A stretch of 64,000 nt of DNA from Oleidesulfovibrio sp047973035 (GCF_047973035.1 NZ_JBKEBF010000032.1:1-64000); one strand, 5' to 3'. Positions 44,822 through 53,641 are shown, numbered from the stretch's first letter. The notes: generated by a model not told the origin, from the sequence alone. Made by a program: numbers and translations.

Positions 44822-45626
44822 CATATATCCTCCTACCGGAACTTCCGATATTTCACCCGATGCAGCCGTAACCATCAGCGGACTGTCTTTGTCCTTCGGC
44901 AAGCATCAGACGCTGCATAACGTCACGCTGGCAGTACCCCGGCAGGGTGCCACCGTAATCGTAGGCAGGTCCGGTTCGGGCAAAACAACACTGCTGCGCG
45001 CAATCAACAGACTGAATGAGTGCATGGCAGAATGCACCACAACAGGAAGCATCCGCCTGAATCTGTCCGGCAAAAATGTAGACGTTTACAGCCTGCCCGC
45101 ACGGGATGTCCCGATACTCCGGGCCGCCATAGGCATGGTATTTCAGACACCGGACGTTCTGCCCGTTTCCATCCGCAAGAACATGGAATTGCCACTCAAG
45201 CATGTCTTGAATATGCCTTCATCAGCCATCTTCAAGCGTATGCAGCAGGCATTGCAGGATGCAGGGCTATGGCGCGAAGTATCCGAGCGGCTTGATGCCC
45301 CTGCGGAGTCACTCTCCGGCGGGCAGCAGCAGCGCCTGTGCATTGCCCGTTCACTGGCGATGTTGCCGGAACTGCTTCTGCTGGACGAACCGACTGCATC
45401 GTTGGACACTGTTGCCTCCCGCACCATTGAAGAACTTATCACTTCGCTGAAAAGACGCCTTCCCGTCGTGATGGTCTCTCACAGTCTGGGTCAGGCTCTC
45501 AGGCTTGCTGATACATTGGTATTGATGAACGAAGGCTGCATAACCCGAGTCTGGAAAAAAGAATCCGGCCTGCCTGAAATAGCGGATCTTGAAAACTATC
45601 TGGAGAACGCATCATGCTGCATATAG
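44808..45626 (+). CDS. pstB: Phosphate ABC transporter ATPase PstB
   Basis: A 272-aa ABC ATPase with Walker A GRSGSGKTTLLRAINRLNE (about 55-73; the INRLNE extension is typical of PstB), Q-loop GMVFQTPDVLPVSI, signature LSGGQQQRLCIARSLAM and Walker B LLLLDEPTASLD. It energises phosphate uptake with PstSCA. It starts inside the end of pstA and overlaps the next gene by 13 bp, so translation is coupled throughout. No phoU follows; a HAD-family gene takes that place. Confidence 0.92.
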   Translation: MNIADIYPPTGTSDISPDAAVTISGLSLSFGKHQTLHNVTLAVPRQGATVIVGRSGSGKTTLLRAINRLNECMAECTTTGSIRLNLSGKNVDVYSLPARDVPILRAAIGMVFQTPDVLPVSIRKNMELPLKHVLNMPSSAIFKRMQQALQDAGLWREVSERLDAPAESLSGGQQQRLCIARSLAMLPELLLLDEPTASLDTVASRTIEELITSLKRRLPVVMVSHSLGQALRLADTLVLMNEGCITRVWKKESGLPEIADLENYLENASCCI

Positions 45627-46282
45627 AAATTCATGGCAGAGCCCCCTTAAATCTGAAAACGCTGGTGCTGGATTACAATGGCACAATAGCCAGAGACGGC
45701 GCACTGATAGACGGCGTTGCAAAGCGGATACGACAGCTTGCGGAATCACTGCGCATTGTTGTGCTTACAGCGAACACGCATGGTTCCGTTGCCGCAGCAG
45801 TGCGTGATCTTCCTGTAGAAGTGATGATTTTACACACAGCGCACCGCAATATCTCCGGCGCATCATGTGGCGGGCACGATGTGGCAGGCAGCACACCGGA
45901 CATCAATATCATGGAATCACAGCGTGACACTCCCCCTGCTGGAAGCGCACAAAAAGAAAATGTGCAGGGAAAAGACCTAACAGGTAAAGAAACTACTTAT
46001 GCGGCAAAAGAGGAGCCGAACCCGCATGAAGCACGTTTTTCAGAGGCAGAAGCCAAACTTCAGGTACTTGTGCAGTTAGGAGCCACGCAATGCGTAGCTA
46101 TGGGGAACGGTCGCAATGATGCGCTGATGCTGAAAGAAGCCGCACTTTCCATTGCGATTACCGGAACTGAAGGCACATCAACGGCAGCACTGATTGCCGC
46201 GCAAGTTGCTATACACAACATAAACGACGGACTGGACCTGCTGCTCCATCCCGCACGTTTGAAGGCGACATTACGCAACTGA
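45614..46282 (+). CDS. HAD-superfamily protein (soluble P-type-ATPase-like)
   Basis: A 222-aa HAD protein. Motif I is LDYNGTIARDG (about 18-28) with the nucleophile Asp; the second Asp of the usual DxD is Asn, as in the soluble P-type-ATPase-like group. The C-terminal motif MGNGRNDALMLKEAALSIAI (about 172-191) supplies the metal-binding Asp. Residues about 80-145 are a low-complexity, Gly/Glu/Lys-rich insert replacing part of the cap. It begins inside pstB, with GGAG as RBS, so it belongs to the pst operon. A phosphatase role linked to phosphate supply is inference. Confidence 0.8.
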   Translation: MLHIEIHGRAPLNLKTLVLDYNGTIARDGALIDGVAKRIRQLAESLRIVVLTANTHGSVAAAVRDLPVEVMILHTAHRNISGASCGGHDVAGSTPDINIMESQRDTPPAGSAQKENVQGKDLTGKETTYAAKEEPNPHEARFSEAEAKLQVLVQLGATQCVAMGNGRNDALMLKEAALSIAITGTEGTSTAALIAAQVAIHNINDGLDLLLHPARLKATLRN

Positions 46283-46359
46283 CGGGCATGCAGTTAGGGG
46301 CACGCAGTAAAGGTTCACTATACCGCCTGACAAATCAGGCAACCTGAACCATCTAAGAA

Positions 46360-48150
46360 CTATCCTAAGTCTTGTTGCAGCGGGACGGGTGGCAAAAGCA
46401 GATTTTCAAAACTCTGTGCATCAAGGGGCCGGTAGTAGAAAAAGCCCTGAGCCACAAGACAACCCTCTTGGAGCAAGAGTTCTGCCTGCGCCTTAGCTTC
46501 CACACCTTCTGCAACCAGAGACAGGTTGAGGTTCGACGCAAGTTGAATAATCGAACGGATTATCATCAGATCCTGTGTGTCCGTATGGCAATGATCCACA
46601 AAGCTTTTATCAATTTTCAGCACAGTGACGGGTAATGTTTTAAGCTGATTAAGCGATGAATACGCTACGCCGAAGTCATCCACCGCCAACCCAACGCCCC
46701 TTTCGCGTAACTGTTCCAGCAGAGGAATGATAAACGCAGAATCGTCCATCAGGGTTGTTTCAGTTATCTCGACATCCAGTTGTGCTGCCGGCAGGCCGGA
46801 CATTGTAAGCGCATCGTCGACAACCTGAACCATATTGTCGTTTTTAAACTGCATACCGGAGACATTGACAGAAAGGTTTATGGTGGCACCCCTCTGCTGC
46901 CATGTTGCCGCCTGCAGGCATGCCTGCTCCAGAACCCACCGCCCCAGCGGGACTATCTGTCTGGTCATTTCCGCTACGGGAATAAACTCCGCAGGGCTTA
47001 TCATTCCCAGCTCAGGGTGCTCCCAGCGCAGCAAAGCTTCTGCCCCGACAATACACCCTGTCCGCATGTCCACTTTAGGCTGATACACCACAAAAAACTC
47101 GCCTGCGGCCAGTGCAGCTCCCATGTCACGTGCAAGCTTATCCTGCAGTTCTCTTGCCTTTAAAATCGTAGGCTCAAAAAAGCTGACCTTGTTTTTACCG
47201 GCCTGTTTTGCCTGAAACAACGCCAGATCGGCATTACGTTCAAGTTCTTCGCTACCCTGTATCTCACCAGTATATCTGGCCACACCGATGCTAAGTCCCA
47301 CTTCAAGGGAGCGGTTGCCAAGATCATACGGTTCGCGACTGACAGCATAAATAGCTTCAGCTGCTTTTTCTGCGTTCATGTTTTCAGATTCACGAAGCAG
47401 AATAGCAAATTCGTCACCACCAATGCGGTAGGTATTCAGAAAATCAAGCTTACAAATCCGGCGTGCAAACTGCTTTAACAGCAGGTCGCCGTAACTGTGC
47501 CCGTGCAGGTCATTGATGCGTTTAAAATCATCCAGATCAATCAGAAGCAGCGCATACAGACAACGCTCCTGCACGGAGCGCTTTTCAAGAGTTCTTAGTG
47601 AAATGCTGTACGCCAGCCTGTTCTTGAGCTGTGTCAGATAGTCAGTCCGGCTTTCATCGCGATATCCCAGCATCAACCGGTAAGACCGCTGCTGATAATA
47701 CGTCATGACACTGGCAAAAGCTGTAATGATTATCAGCTCTAGGCAGTCCTCAAGTACATTTTCAAAAAGTTCTTCACCACTTCCGTACAAATACGGAATA
47801 AGAAGCAACAGTGAACAAATAAAAGCCCAGGGCCTGCCCGGGTAAAGAGCAAGATACAACAGAGGAATAATTATGAAGCTTTCCTCTATTACTTCCAATT
47901 CAAGCGGGCTGAGAATTCCTCCTGTAATCAGAACACCGATTGCCAGAACAGAAGCTGTCACTGCAAGCCGTTGCCATGGGCAAAATCGTGCAACCAACAT
48001 CAGAGGAGCAAATGACATGTATAACATTCGCCAGAGTTGCTCGGAATGAGCTTCCAGCGTCAACTGTACAATCACTACCCCTAAACAATAAAATCCTGTC
48101 AAAACAGGTTTGACCAGAGCCCCGCTCCAGTCACGGCTTATCAGCATCAT
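46360..48150 (-). CDS. Membrane GGDEF-EAL c-di-GMP enzyme
   Basis: A 596-aa protein with five or six N-terminal hydrophobic helices (about 13-155) forming a membrane sensor, then a GGDEF domain with the intact motif YRIGGDEFAILLRE (about 245) and an EAL domain with GAEALLRWEHPELGMISPAEF (about 370) and DDFGVAYSSL. Both catalytic signatures are intact, so it may make, degrade or switch between the two for c-di-GMP. A GGGGGG Shine-Dalgarno precedes the ATG at 48150; an ATG one codon later is also usable. Monocistronic. Confidence 0.93.
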   Translation of the reverse strand: MMLISRDWSGALVKPVLTGFYCLGVVIVQLTLEAHSEQLWRMLYMSFAPLMLVARFCPWQRLAVTASVLAIGVLITGGILSPLELEVIEESFIIIPLLYLALYPGRPWAFICSLLLLIPYLYGSGEELFENVLEDCLELIIITAFASVMTYYQQRSYRLMLGYRDESRTDYLTQLKNRLAYSISLRTLEKRSVQERCLYALLLIDLDDFKRINDLHGHSYGDLLLKQFARRICKLDFLNTYRIGGDEFAILLRESENMNAEKAAEAIYAVSREPYDLGNRSLEVGLSIGVARYTGEIQGSEELERNADLALFQAKQAGKNKVSFFEPTILKARELQDKLARDMGAALAAGEFFVVYQPKVDMRTGCIVGAEALLRWEHPELGMISPAEFIPVAEMTRQIVPLGRWVLEQACLQAATWQQRGATINLSVNVSGMQFKNDNMVQVVDDALTMSGLPAAQLDVEITETTLMDDSAFIIPLLEQLRERGVGLAVDDFGVAYSSLNQLKTLPVTVLKIDKSFVDHCHTDTQDLMIIRSIIQLASNLNLSLVAEGVEAKAQAELLLQEGCLVAQGFFYYRPLDAQSFENLLLPPVPLQQDLG

Positions 48151-48435
48151 CCCCCCCGTTCCCCTAAAACGGTGTTACGCCTGTCGCGTGCACAGACAAA
48201 GACTTGTCTATACTTTCGAACTCCGTACCAAGTGAAGGCAGCACGGTCAAGACAAGTACAATCCATAAAAAACAGATTGATACAGTGCAACAACACAGCA
48301 GGCATCGCGAAGAACATGCTCATCACCCATCTGAACAATGATGCAATCTCTTCTACACCACACCACACCACAATCATAAAACAATACATACATCACTGTA
48401 TATCATGTTGGTACTCTGCCATGCATACAGTGCAT
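48151..48435. other. Gene-free spacer
   Basis: About 285 bp upstream of the GGDEF-EAL gene, ending at the microcompartment-operon terminator. It should hold the promoter of the GGDEF-EAL gene. I see no gene and no confident promoter. Confidence 0.45.
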
Positions 48436-48470
48436 AAAAAAAAGCCCGCCTGAACATTCAGACGGGCCTT
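48436..48470 (-). terminator. Terminator of the microcompartment operon
   Basis: An imperfect 12-13 bp stem (48442-48454 with 48458-48470) is followed on the minus strand by T8. It lies about 90 bp past the eutP stop codon and ends the long minus-strand operon. Confidence 0.85.
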
Positions 48471-48560
48471 GCGCTGTCGGACAGGCTGAACATGTCCGGC
48501 AAACACAGCATGAGGGGTGAGGATAGAAATATCGTATAGGCAGATTCAGTATAAACAGGA

Positions 48561-48986
48561 TCACGATCCGATCAGAGCGCGCACCTCATCCAGCCCTTTG
48601 CCGGTTGCGGCATCAATACAGATTACGGAGCGGGCCCCAGCACTTTGCAGGTAGCGTCGGGCCCGCTCCACGTTTGCGTCGGGAGCATCAGCATGTGACA
48701 CTACTCCGAGTACCGTGCGATTGAAAATTGTGGCGAATTGTGGCGGAAACAGGCTGGTGCTGTGTGTGGCACTCTGAACCATAAACAACATGTCACAATC
48801 AGCAGATGTCGTGATAAGCGCGAAATAAAAACGCCTGTTTTCCAGAAACTCGCCGGGGGTGTTTATAAACGGTCCGCAGTAGTCAACGGCCATGGCTTTA
48901 CGGGCTGCATACCCATCTTCAGACAGAGCATGAATAAGCGCAGCCTTACCTGCTCCTGTCTGCCCGATGAGCATAACCTTTTTCAT
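48561..48986 (-). CDS. eutP: EutP/PduV-like small GTPase of the microcompartment
   Basis: A 141-aa Ras-like protein starting MKKVMLIGQTGAGKAALIHA. EutP/PduV proteins associate with microcompartments and have been linked to their placement or to kinase activity. Unusually, the P-loop reads GAGKAAL: the Ser/Thr after Lys that coordinates Mg2+ is Ala, and the NKxD motif is replaced by SHAD, so GTP hydrolysis may be lost. The middle (DYCGPFINTPGEFLENRRFY) is the expected EutP segment. Last gene of the operon, 12 bp after the EutS/PduU-type shell gene. Confidence 0.88.
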   Translation of the reverse strand: MKKVMLIGQTGAGKAALIHALSEDGYAARKAMAVDYCGPFINTPGEFLENRRFYFALITTSADCDMLFMVQSATHSTSLFPPQFATIFNRTVLGVVSHADAPDANVERARRYLQSAGARSVICIDAATGKGLDEVRALIGS

Positions 48987-48998
48987 GGCCGTAGCATC

Positions 48999-49358
48999 CT
49001 ACGAACGGGTAATGGGTGCCAGCGCGTAATGCAGAACTTCGTCAAAGTAGGCCAGAACAGCCTTAAGCGAAGCTTCAACACTGGCTACATCGCCCACGAT
49101 GACCAGCGAGCCGCCGAACCTGTCCAGAAAGCCTATTTCAACACCGGCGGCTTTGGTGGCGATGTCCGCGGCAATAATAACCCCTTCACTGGGAGTGATG
49201 GTCAGAATGCCGATGGCGTCTCCGGTTTCGTTATCCAGACCCAGCTTAAGGTACAGCCCCTTCTGCGGGCTTGCTATCACATGGGCCAGCGTAATCTGCT
49301 TACCGGGAACGTATTCCTGAATAACACGCTGTTTCGGCTCGTTATCGAAAAACGTCAT
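48999..49358 (-). CDS. EutS/PduU-type shell protein (permuted BMC-H)
   Basis: This 119-aa protein starts with the extra N-terminal strand of PduU/EutS (KQRVIQEYVPGKQITLAHVI, about 9-28), which forms a beta-barrel plug on the hexamer. It then runs through a circularly permuted BMC domain (ASPQKGLYLKLGL, DAIGILTITPSEGVIIAADIATKAAGVEIGFLD). Such hexamers make shell facets with a capped pore. AAGGAT precedes the ATG at 49358. Confidence 0.92.
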   Translation of the reverse strand: MTFFDNEPKQRVIQEYVPGKQITLAHVIASPQKGLYLKLGLDNETGDAIGILTITPSEGVIIAADIATKAAGVEIGFLDRFGGSLVIVGDVASVEASLKAVLAYFDEVLHYALAPITRS

Positions 49359-49442
49359 ACAAATCCTTCCGCTGTGTAGAAAAACAGGCGGCGCTCAGAA
49401 GCCTTACAGCTGCCGGTTGCGCCACCTGCGGCATCACAATAA

Positions 49443-49994
49443 TTACAGGATCTGAGCCTTCAGCCCTGCACTGGGTGAAGGAATGACCACATGGCTGAGC
49501 ACGGGGCCGGAATCACCCACACCTGCTACACCGGCATCAACAGACGCCTGTACCGAGCTTACATCACCGGTCATGACAACGAAAGCCTTACCTGCCAGAC
49601 CTGCCGCAAAACGGATTTCGAGCAGGTTCACGGCTGCGGCCTTTGCTGCTGCGTCCGCAGCCAGAATACAGGAGGCCGAGGTGCAGGTCTCGATAACGCC
49701 CAGAGCGTTGATGTCCACACCCAGTGAAGTACCGCTGAGAGCAGGAATAACGTCGGGATGCACGCTGGCCAGCACAAAGGAGTCGATAATCATCTCGCCG
49801 CCGATCCGGCAGCCGGTCTCGACACTGCTGGTCACTGCGCCGGTATCACCGGCAACAATAACGATATAACGGCCGGGGCAGGTGGGACGTGCCACCACAA
49901 GATCAACTTCGGCAGCTTTTACCATTTCGTCCGCAGTACGCATGCCCATGGCAACGCTGTTCAGCTCCACACATCCAATAGTACGTAAATTCAT
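49443..49994 (-). CDS. pduT: PduT-like tandem-BMC trimer, copy A
   Basis: The 183-aa chain has two BMC domains (about 1-90 and 95-183) and forms a pseudohexameric trimer. Cys39 in ARPTCPGRYIVIVAGD aligns with the Cys of PduT that holds a [4Fe-4S] cluster at the trimer axis, so it may carry electrons through the shell. The ATG at 49994 is preceded by AGGTGA; a GTG three codons upstream overlaps that RBS and is unlikely. It follows the PduS-like gene by 15 bp, matching the PduS-PduT partnership of propanediol compartments. Confidence 0.9.
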   Translation of the reverse strand: MNLRTIGCVELNSVAMGMRTADEMVKAAEVDLVVARPTCPGRYIVIVAGDTGAVTSSVETGCRIGGEMIIDSFVLASVHPDVIPALSGTSLGVDINALGVIETCTSASCILAADAAAKAAAVNLLEIRFAAGLAGKAFVVMTGDVSSVQASVDAGVAGVGDSGPVLSHVVIPSPSAGLKAQIL

Positions 49995-50009
49995 ATCTAT
50001 CACCTGCTG

Positions 50010-51338
50010 TTAACAAGCCTTAATGGTTACCATGCCGTCTGCCACGGACTCGACTACACCGCTGATGCTTGCATGCACGCGGGCGCCCATCGCCTGATCG
50101 GGAATCTCGCCGATCACATCGCCCTGCTGCACCTTGTCGCCTGCTTTCACCACACAACCGGCAGGCGCACCGATATGCTGCGCAAGGGGAATCTGTACTT
50201 TATCAGGGGTAAATTCTCCGGCATAATCGGGGTGCGTATCGTACTGAACCAGATTCAGACGCTTGATAAGTCTGCCGGTAGGGACGTGACGGCTGCCGCG
50301 GAATGCATGGGGCTTCGGCTGTTCACCGGTACCTTCCCAGCGCATGCCTTCCTTGCGCAGAATCTGCTTGATCTGGGCGTTCAGTTCGCGCGGGGACACC
50401 ATCATGGGGCAGGCGAACTTTTCGCACAGGCCGCACTCGGAGCACAGCAACGCTTCGCGGGCTACAGAGCTGGTAGCAATATCACCGTTAAACGCACGCA
50501 TCAGCTTGTGCGGACGCAACGAATGGCCCAGCAGGTTACGCGGGCACAAATCGGTACAGTGCGAACACTGGCAGCAGATGCTGGTGGTAATCTTGCGTAC
50601 GCGCTCGGGATCCATGATCTTTCTTGCCACCACGGTATGGTCTGGGGGCAGAACCAGCAGGCCGCTGGTTGTCTTGGTCACGGGACGCCCCGTATCGGGC
50701 AGGACGCGGCCCATCATGGGGCCGCCATCCACAACCTCATACGCATTGATAGTGGGGCCGCCGGCAAAGGCGATCACGTCTGAGACAAGGGTACCCACAG
50801 GCACCTTGACCACCATATGCTTTTTCACCTCGCCCGACACCGTCACATAACGGTGGGTGACAGGCGTCCCCTCCATGGCCAAAGCAATGTTAAAAAGTGT
50901 TTCCACGTTGCTGACCACAGCACCGATCTGCAGCGGAATACCGCCTTCGGGAACGGTTTTTCCCAGCACTTCGTATACAAGCACATGCTCGTCACCTGCG
51001 GGATAAAAATCCTTCAGCTCAAAAACTTCAAGCTGGCCCGATGTATCGCGGCTGACAGCTTCGCGTACAGACGCCATGGCTTTGGCGTGTTTGCCCTTCA
51101 GGCAGATGATGCCCCGTGCGGCACCGGTGCAGGCCATAACGGCCTTGAGACCACGGATCATGGTATCGGCGTGAGCTTCCATGAGGTAAGGGTCGCTCAT
51201 AAGCAGCGGCTCGCAGGAAGCACCGTTCACCAGAACCGTGTCCACTGTCGCATTGGCCTTAACGTGGGTGGGCAGACCGGCTCCGCCGGCCCCTACAACA
51301 CCTGCTGATCGAATTATCTCAACCGTCTGCTCTCTCAT
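50010..51338 (-). CDS. PduS-like RnfC-type Fe-S flavoprotein
   Basis: This 442-aa protein resembles RnfC/PduS: a glycine-rich nucleotide motif SAGVVGAGGAGLPTHVKA at the N-terminus, an FMN/NADH-binding region, two [4Fe-4S] motifs (CCQCSHCTDLCPRN, about 255 and CSECGLCEKFACPM, about 300) and a C-terminal sandwich-hybrid domain. In propanediol compartments PduS reduces cobalamin. This operon has a glycyl-radical lyase and no B12 enzyme, so it more likely shuttles electrons, for example to the activating enzyme or to shell Fe-S proteins (inference). The ATG at 51338 has GGGGA upstream; the frame opens slightly earlier. Confidence 0.88.
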   Translation of the reverse strand: MREQTVEIIRSAGVVGAGGAGLPTHVKANATVDTVLVNGASCEPLLMSDPYLMEAHADTMIRGLKAVMACTGAARGIICLKGKHAKAMASVREAVSRDTSGQLEVFELKDFYPAGDEHVLVYEVLGKTVPEGGIPLQIGAVVSNVETLFNIALAMEGTPVTHRYVTVSGEVKKHMVVKVPVGTLVSDVIAFAGGPTINAYEVVDGGPMMGRVLPDTGRPVTKTTSGLLVLPPDHTVVARKIMDPERVRKITTSICCQCSHCTDLCPRNLLGHSLRPHKLMRAFNGDIATSSVAREALLCSECGLCEKFACPMMVSPRELNAQIKQILRKEGMRWEGTGEQPKPHAFRGSRHVPTGRLIKRLNLVQYDTHPDYAGEFTPDKVQIPLAQHIGAPAGCVVKAGDKVQQGDVIGEIPDQAMGARVHASISGVVESVADGMVTIKAC

Positions 51339-51378
51339 TGCAGTCCCCTTTAGTGGTCTCATTCATGCCCGCGCCGCT

Positions 51379-51408
51379 GTGCTTCTGCCATGCGCACCGC
51401 AGAAGCAC
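51379..51408 (-). other. Intercistronic hairpin between alcohol dehydrogenase and PduS-like genes
   Basis: A perfect 10-bp stem (51379-51388/51399-51408) in a 121-bp spacer, without a T-run. Probably an mRNA-stabilising or processing structure. Confidence 0.5.
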
Positions 51409-51459
51409 TCGGGGCGTTAATCATCTATCCTAAAGAACGCCGGAACCTGCCGCCTGAAC

Positions 51460-52569
51460 TTACCAGGCGTGGTCCAGCAGGGTTTTAATGTCGTCACGCG
51501 AAGGCGTTCTCGGGTTGCCTGCGGTGCAGATATCGTCAAGAACGTTTCTGGCAATAACTTCGCGATGCTGCCGGTACGCACTTTCTTCAATCTTCAGAGC
51601 GCCGACTCTGCCGGGAATGCCCATGGATTCATTCAGGTCGCGTACGGCCTTGATAAGGCTGTTGGTACCTTCACCCACGGAACCTGCAGGCAGCGAAAGC
51701 ATCTGTGCGATTTCTCGGTACTGCACACCGGCGTCAAAGCTGTTGAACTGGATGACAAATGGCAGCACCACGGCATTGGCAAGGCCATGCGGTATATGGA
51801 AAATACCGCCAAGGCTGTGGGCGATGCTGTGCGTAATGCCAAGACCGCTGTTATTGAACGCCATACCGGCCATGCATGAAGCAAGCAGCATCATTTCACG
51901 GGCTTCCATGTCGTCGCTGCACTTGTATGCTCTGGGCAGGTACTTGAACACGTAGCGGATGGCATGCTCTGCATAGATGGATGTGAAGGTGTTCGCCTTG
52001 CGCGAGGTGTATGCCTCGATTGCGTGGGTCAAAACGTCCATGCCGGTAACGGAAGTGACGGAAGGCGGCAGGGTGCGGGTAAAACGGGCATCCAGAATTG
52101 CCAGATCAGGAATAAGCATCTCGTCGTTGAGGGGAATTTTAACCTCGTTGACCTTGTCGGTCACAACGGAGATGGCAGTCACTTCAGAACCGGTACCGGC
52201 AGTGGTGGGAATGGCCACCAGCAGCGGCTTGGGACGGCTGGTATCCACCTTGCCCGCAAAGAAGGCAATGGCCTTGGCCGCGTCAATGGCAGAACCGCCG
52301 CCAAGAGCGATCACGGCATCCGCATGATTCTGCATGAACAGATGCGTGCCTCTGGTCACAGTTTCCAGAGAAGGATCAGGCTCCACACCGTCAAAGGTGG
52401 TGTGCCCGATGCCGCCAAGGTCAAGGTGGGTCTTCAGCCGGTCAGCAAAACCGGTCTTCACCATGAAAGGATCGGTAACAATAAAAGCCTGCTTGATGGG
52501 AAGCTTCTCAAGGGTTTCAAGGGCGTCTTCGCCATAGCAGATTTTTGTCTTTCCGTAGAATTGTGTCAC
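51460..52569 (-). CDS. Iron-containing alcohol dehydrogenase (EutG/PduQ-like)
   Basis: A 369-aa group III alcohol dehydrogenase: ALGGGSAIDAAKAIAFF (about 95-111), IPTTAGTGSEVTAISVV and GITHSIAHSLGGIFHIPHG with the metal-binding His residues (about 245-263). In this operon it reduces acetaldehyde to ethanol and regenerates NAD+ for the acylating aldehyde dehydrogenase inside the compartment. The start is GTG at 52569 with AGGGGG upstream. The gene is preceded by a 383-bp spacer, the largest in the operon. Confidence 0.92.
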   Translation of the reverse strand: MTQFYGKTKICYGEDALETLEKLPIKQAFIVTDPFMVKTGFADRLKTHLDLGGIGHTTFDGVEPDPSLETVTRGTHLFMQNHADAVIALGGGSAIDAAKAIAFFAGKVDTSRPKPLLVAIPTTAGTGSEVTAISVVTDKVNEVKIPLNDEMLIPDLAILDARFTRTLPPSVTSVTGMDVLTHAIEAYTSRKANTFTSIYAEHAIRYVFKYLPRAYKCSDDMEAREMMLLASCMAGMAFNNSGLGITHSIAHSLGGIFHIPHGLANAVVLPFVIQFNSFDAGVQYREIAQMLSLPAGSVGEGTNSLIKAVRDLNESMGIPGRVGALKIEESAYRQHREVIARNVLDDICTAGNPRTPSRDDIKTLLDHAW

Positions 52570-52952
52570 CCTCGCCCCCTACAATATTCTGTTATACATT
52601 GCGTTATGGTGTTTTGTTTGTGCGGCCTGCAGAACTGAGCACCATCCCAGCCCCATAAGCCGTCGTGCGCTTGCGCGCCGGACCTGCACCGGTGTCATCA
52701 CCTGTGGCAGGCTGTCTGCCCTGTTTGCCCTGTTCCGGCCGGCACCTTGAAAAGTCATCACACCACAGCAAGGCGTTAACGGTTTTCAACGCAGGTACCG
52801 ACCGCAAAGGCTAAGGGCAGGCAAAGAAATATTACTCCCGATGCAACCCGAACATGGTCTCCGGCGGATGGGTAAGCCGGTGCCGGTGCGGGCGGCAGAA
52901 TCACAAGGCGTACACGCGGCGGGAGTACCCGACATGCACGCCCGTATTGTCA
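52570..52952 (-). other. Long structured spacer inside the microcompartment operon
   Basis: 383 bp between a BMC-H gene and the alcohol dehydrogenase gene. It includes an 8-bp perfect long-range pairing (52833-52840 with 52920-52927) enclosing GC-rich sequence, which could form a multi-branched RNA. No reading frame with an RBS and no recognised riboswitch was found. Confidence 0.45.
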
Positions 52953-53234
52953 CTATTTCGCTGCGCGTTTGGGCAGGATGCCTTCCACTTCACTGTGGGG
53001 GCGGGGAATCACGTGTACGCTTACCAGTTCGCCTACGCGACCGGCAGCTGCTGCACCTGCATCGGTAGCTGCCTTAACGGCACCCACGTCACCACGCACC
53101 ATCACGGTCACCAGACCGCTGCCAACCTGCTCGCGGCCGACCAGTTCAACGTTGGCAGCCTTCACCATGGCATCAGCAGCTTCGATAGCGCCTACCAGAC
53201 CTTTGGTCTCGATCATTCCAAGAGCGTTCATCAT
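52953..53234 (-). CDS. BMC-H hexameric shell protein 1 (PduA/PduJ-like)
   Basis: A 93-aa single-domain shell protein: MNALGMIETKGLVGAIEAAD, AADAMVKAANVELVGREQVG and VRGDVGAVKAATDAGAAAA, ending RPHSEVEGILPKRAAK. It is very close to the BMC-H at 56918-57202; the pore-loop region (about 35-42) is GREQVGSG versus GRSQVGAG. It tiles the facets. GGAGG precedes the ATG at 53234; a second ATG follows immediately. Confidence 0.95.
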   Translation of the reverse strand: MMNALGMIETKGLVGAIEAADAMVKAANVELVGREQVGSGLVTVMVRGDVGAVKAATDAGAAAAGRVGELVSVHVIPRPHSEVEGILPKRAAK

Positions 53235-53257
53235 TCTATCCTCCGGTTATCCTCTTG

Positions 53258-53641
53258 CTAGATGTTTGCTTTAAGAGTTTTGACCACCTGACAACTGATT
53301 TTTTTCAGCTGTTCATGGTCGGTAATGCCGTATTCGGTCTTCAGCATGGCCGCTACGGCGTAAAAAAGTCGTTCAAGGTCCTTGTCCATCGTCGCTGTGC
53401 ATTCCGCGCAAGTGCAACCATGCGGGCATGCCTGCGCTGCCATGCATGCGGGGCATGTGCAGCCGGGAGGACATCCCTGTGCCGCATCAGGACAGGGACC
53501 GTACACAATGGTCACGCCGCGCTTTGCCAGTTCGTCCTTTGCACCGGGTGAAAGGATAATGGAACCGTCGGCATACAGTTTGTTGCTGGACTGGCAGATG
53601 TACTCATTAAGGCACTCTACCCCTACAAGTTTCTTCTTCAT
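53258..53641 (-). CDS. Cys-rich microcompartment-associated protein
   Basis: This 127-aa protein has three parts. The N-terminal part (KLYADGSIILSPGAKDELAK, about 21-40, then RGVTIVYG) resembles the short strand-helix module at the start of Eut proteins such as EutT and EutQ. The middle (about 49-82) is a dense Cys cluster (CPDAAQGCPPGCTCPAC, CPHGCTCAEC), probably binding zinc or Fe-S. The C-terminal helix (YAVAAMLKTEYGITDHEQLKK) is amphipathic. Eleven Cys in 127 residues is unusual in this operon. Function unknown. It lies 3 bp after a PduT-like gene, suggesting a metal or electron-transfer role at the shell. Confidence 0.7.
   Translation of the reverse strand: MKKKLVGVECLNEYICQSSNKLYADGSIILSPGAKDELAKRGVTIVYGPCPDAAQGCPPGCTCPACMAAQACPHGCTCAECTATMDKDLERLFYAVAAMLKTEYGITDHEQLKKISCQVVKTLKANI

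Noticed and set aside
52841..53068. Small plus-strand protein in the 383-bp spacer
   Set aside because: The frame runs into the antisense of a conserved BMC-H gene and has no RBS or recognisable domain.
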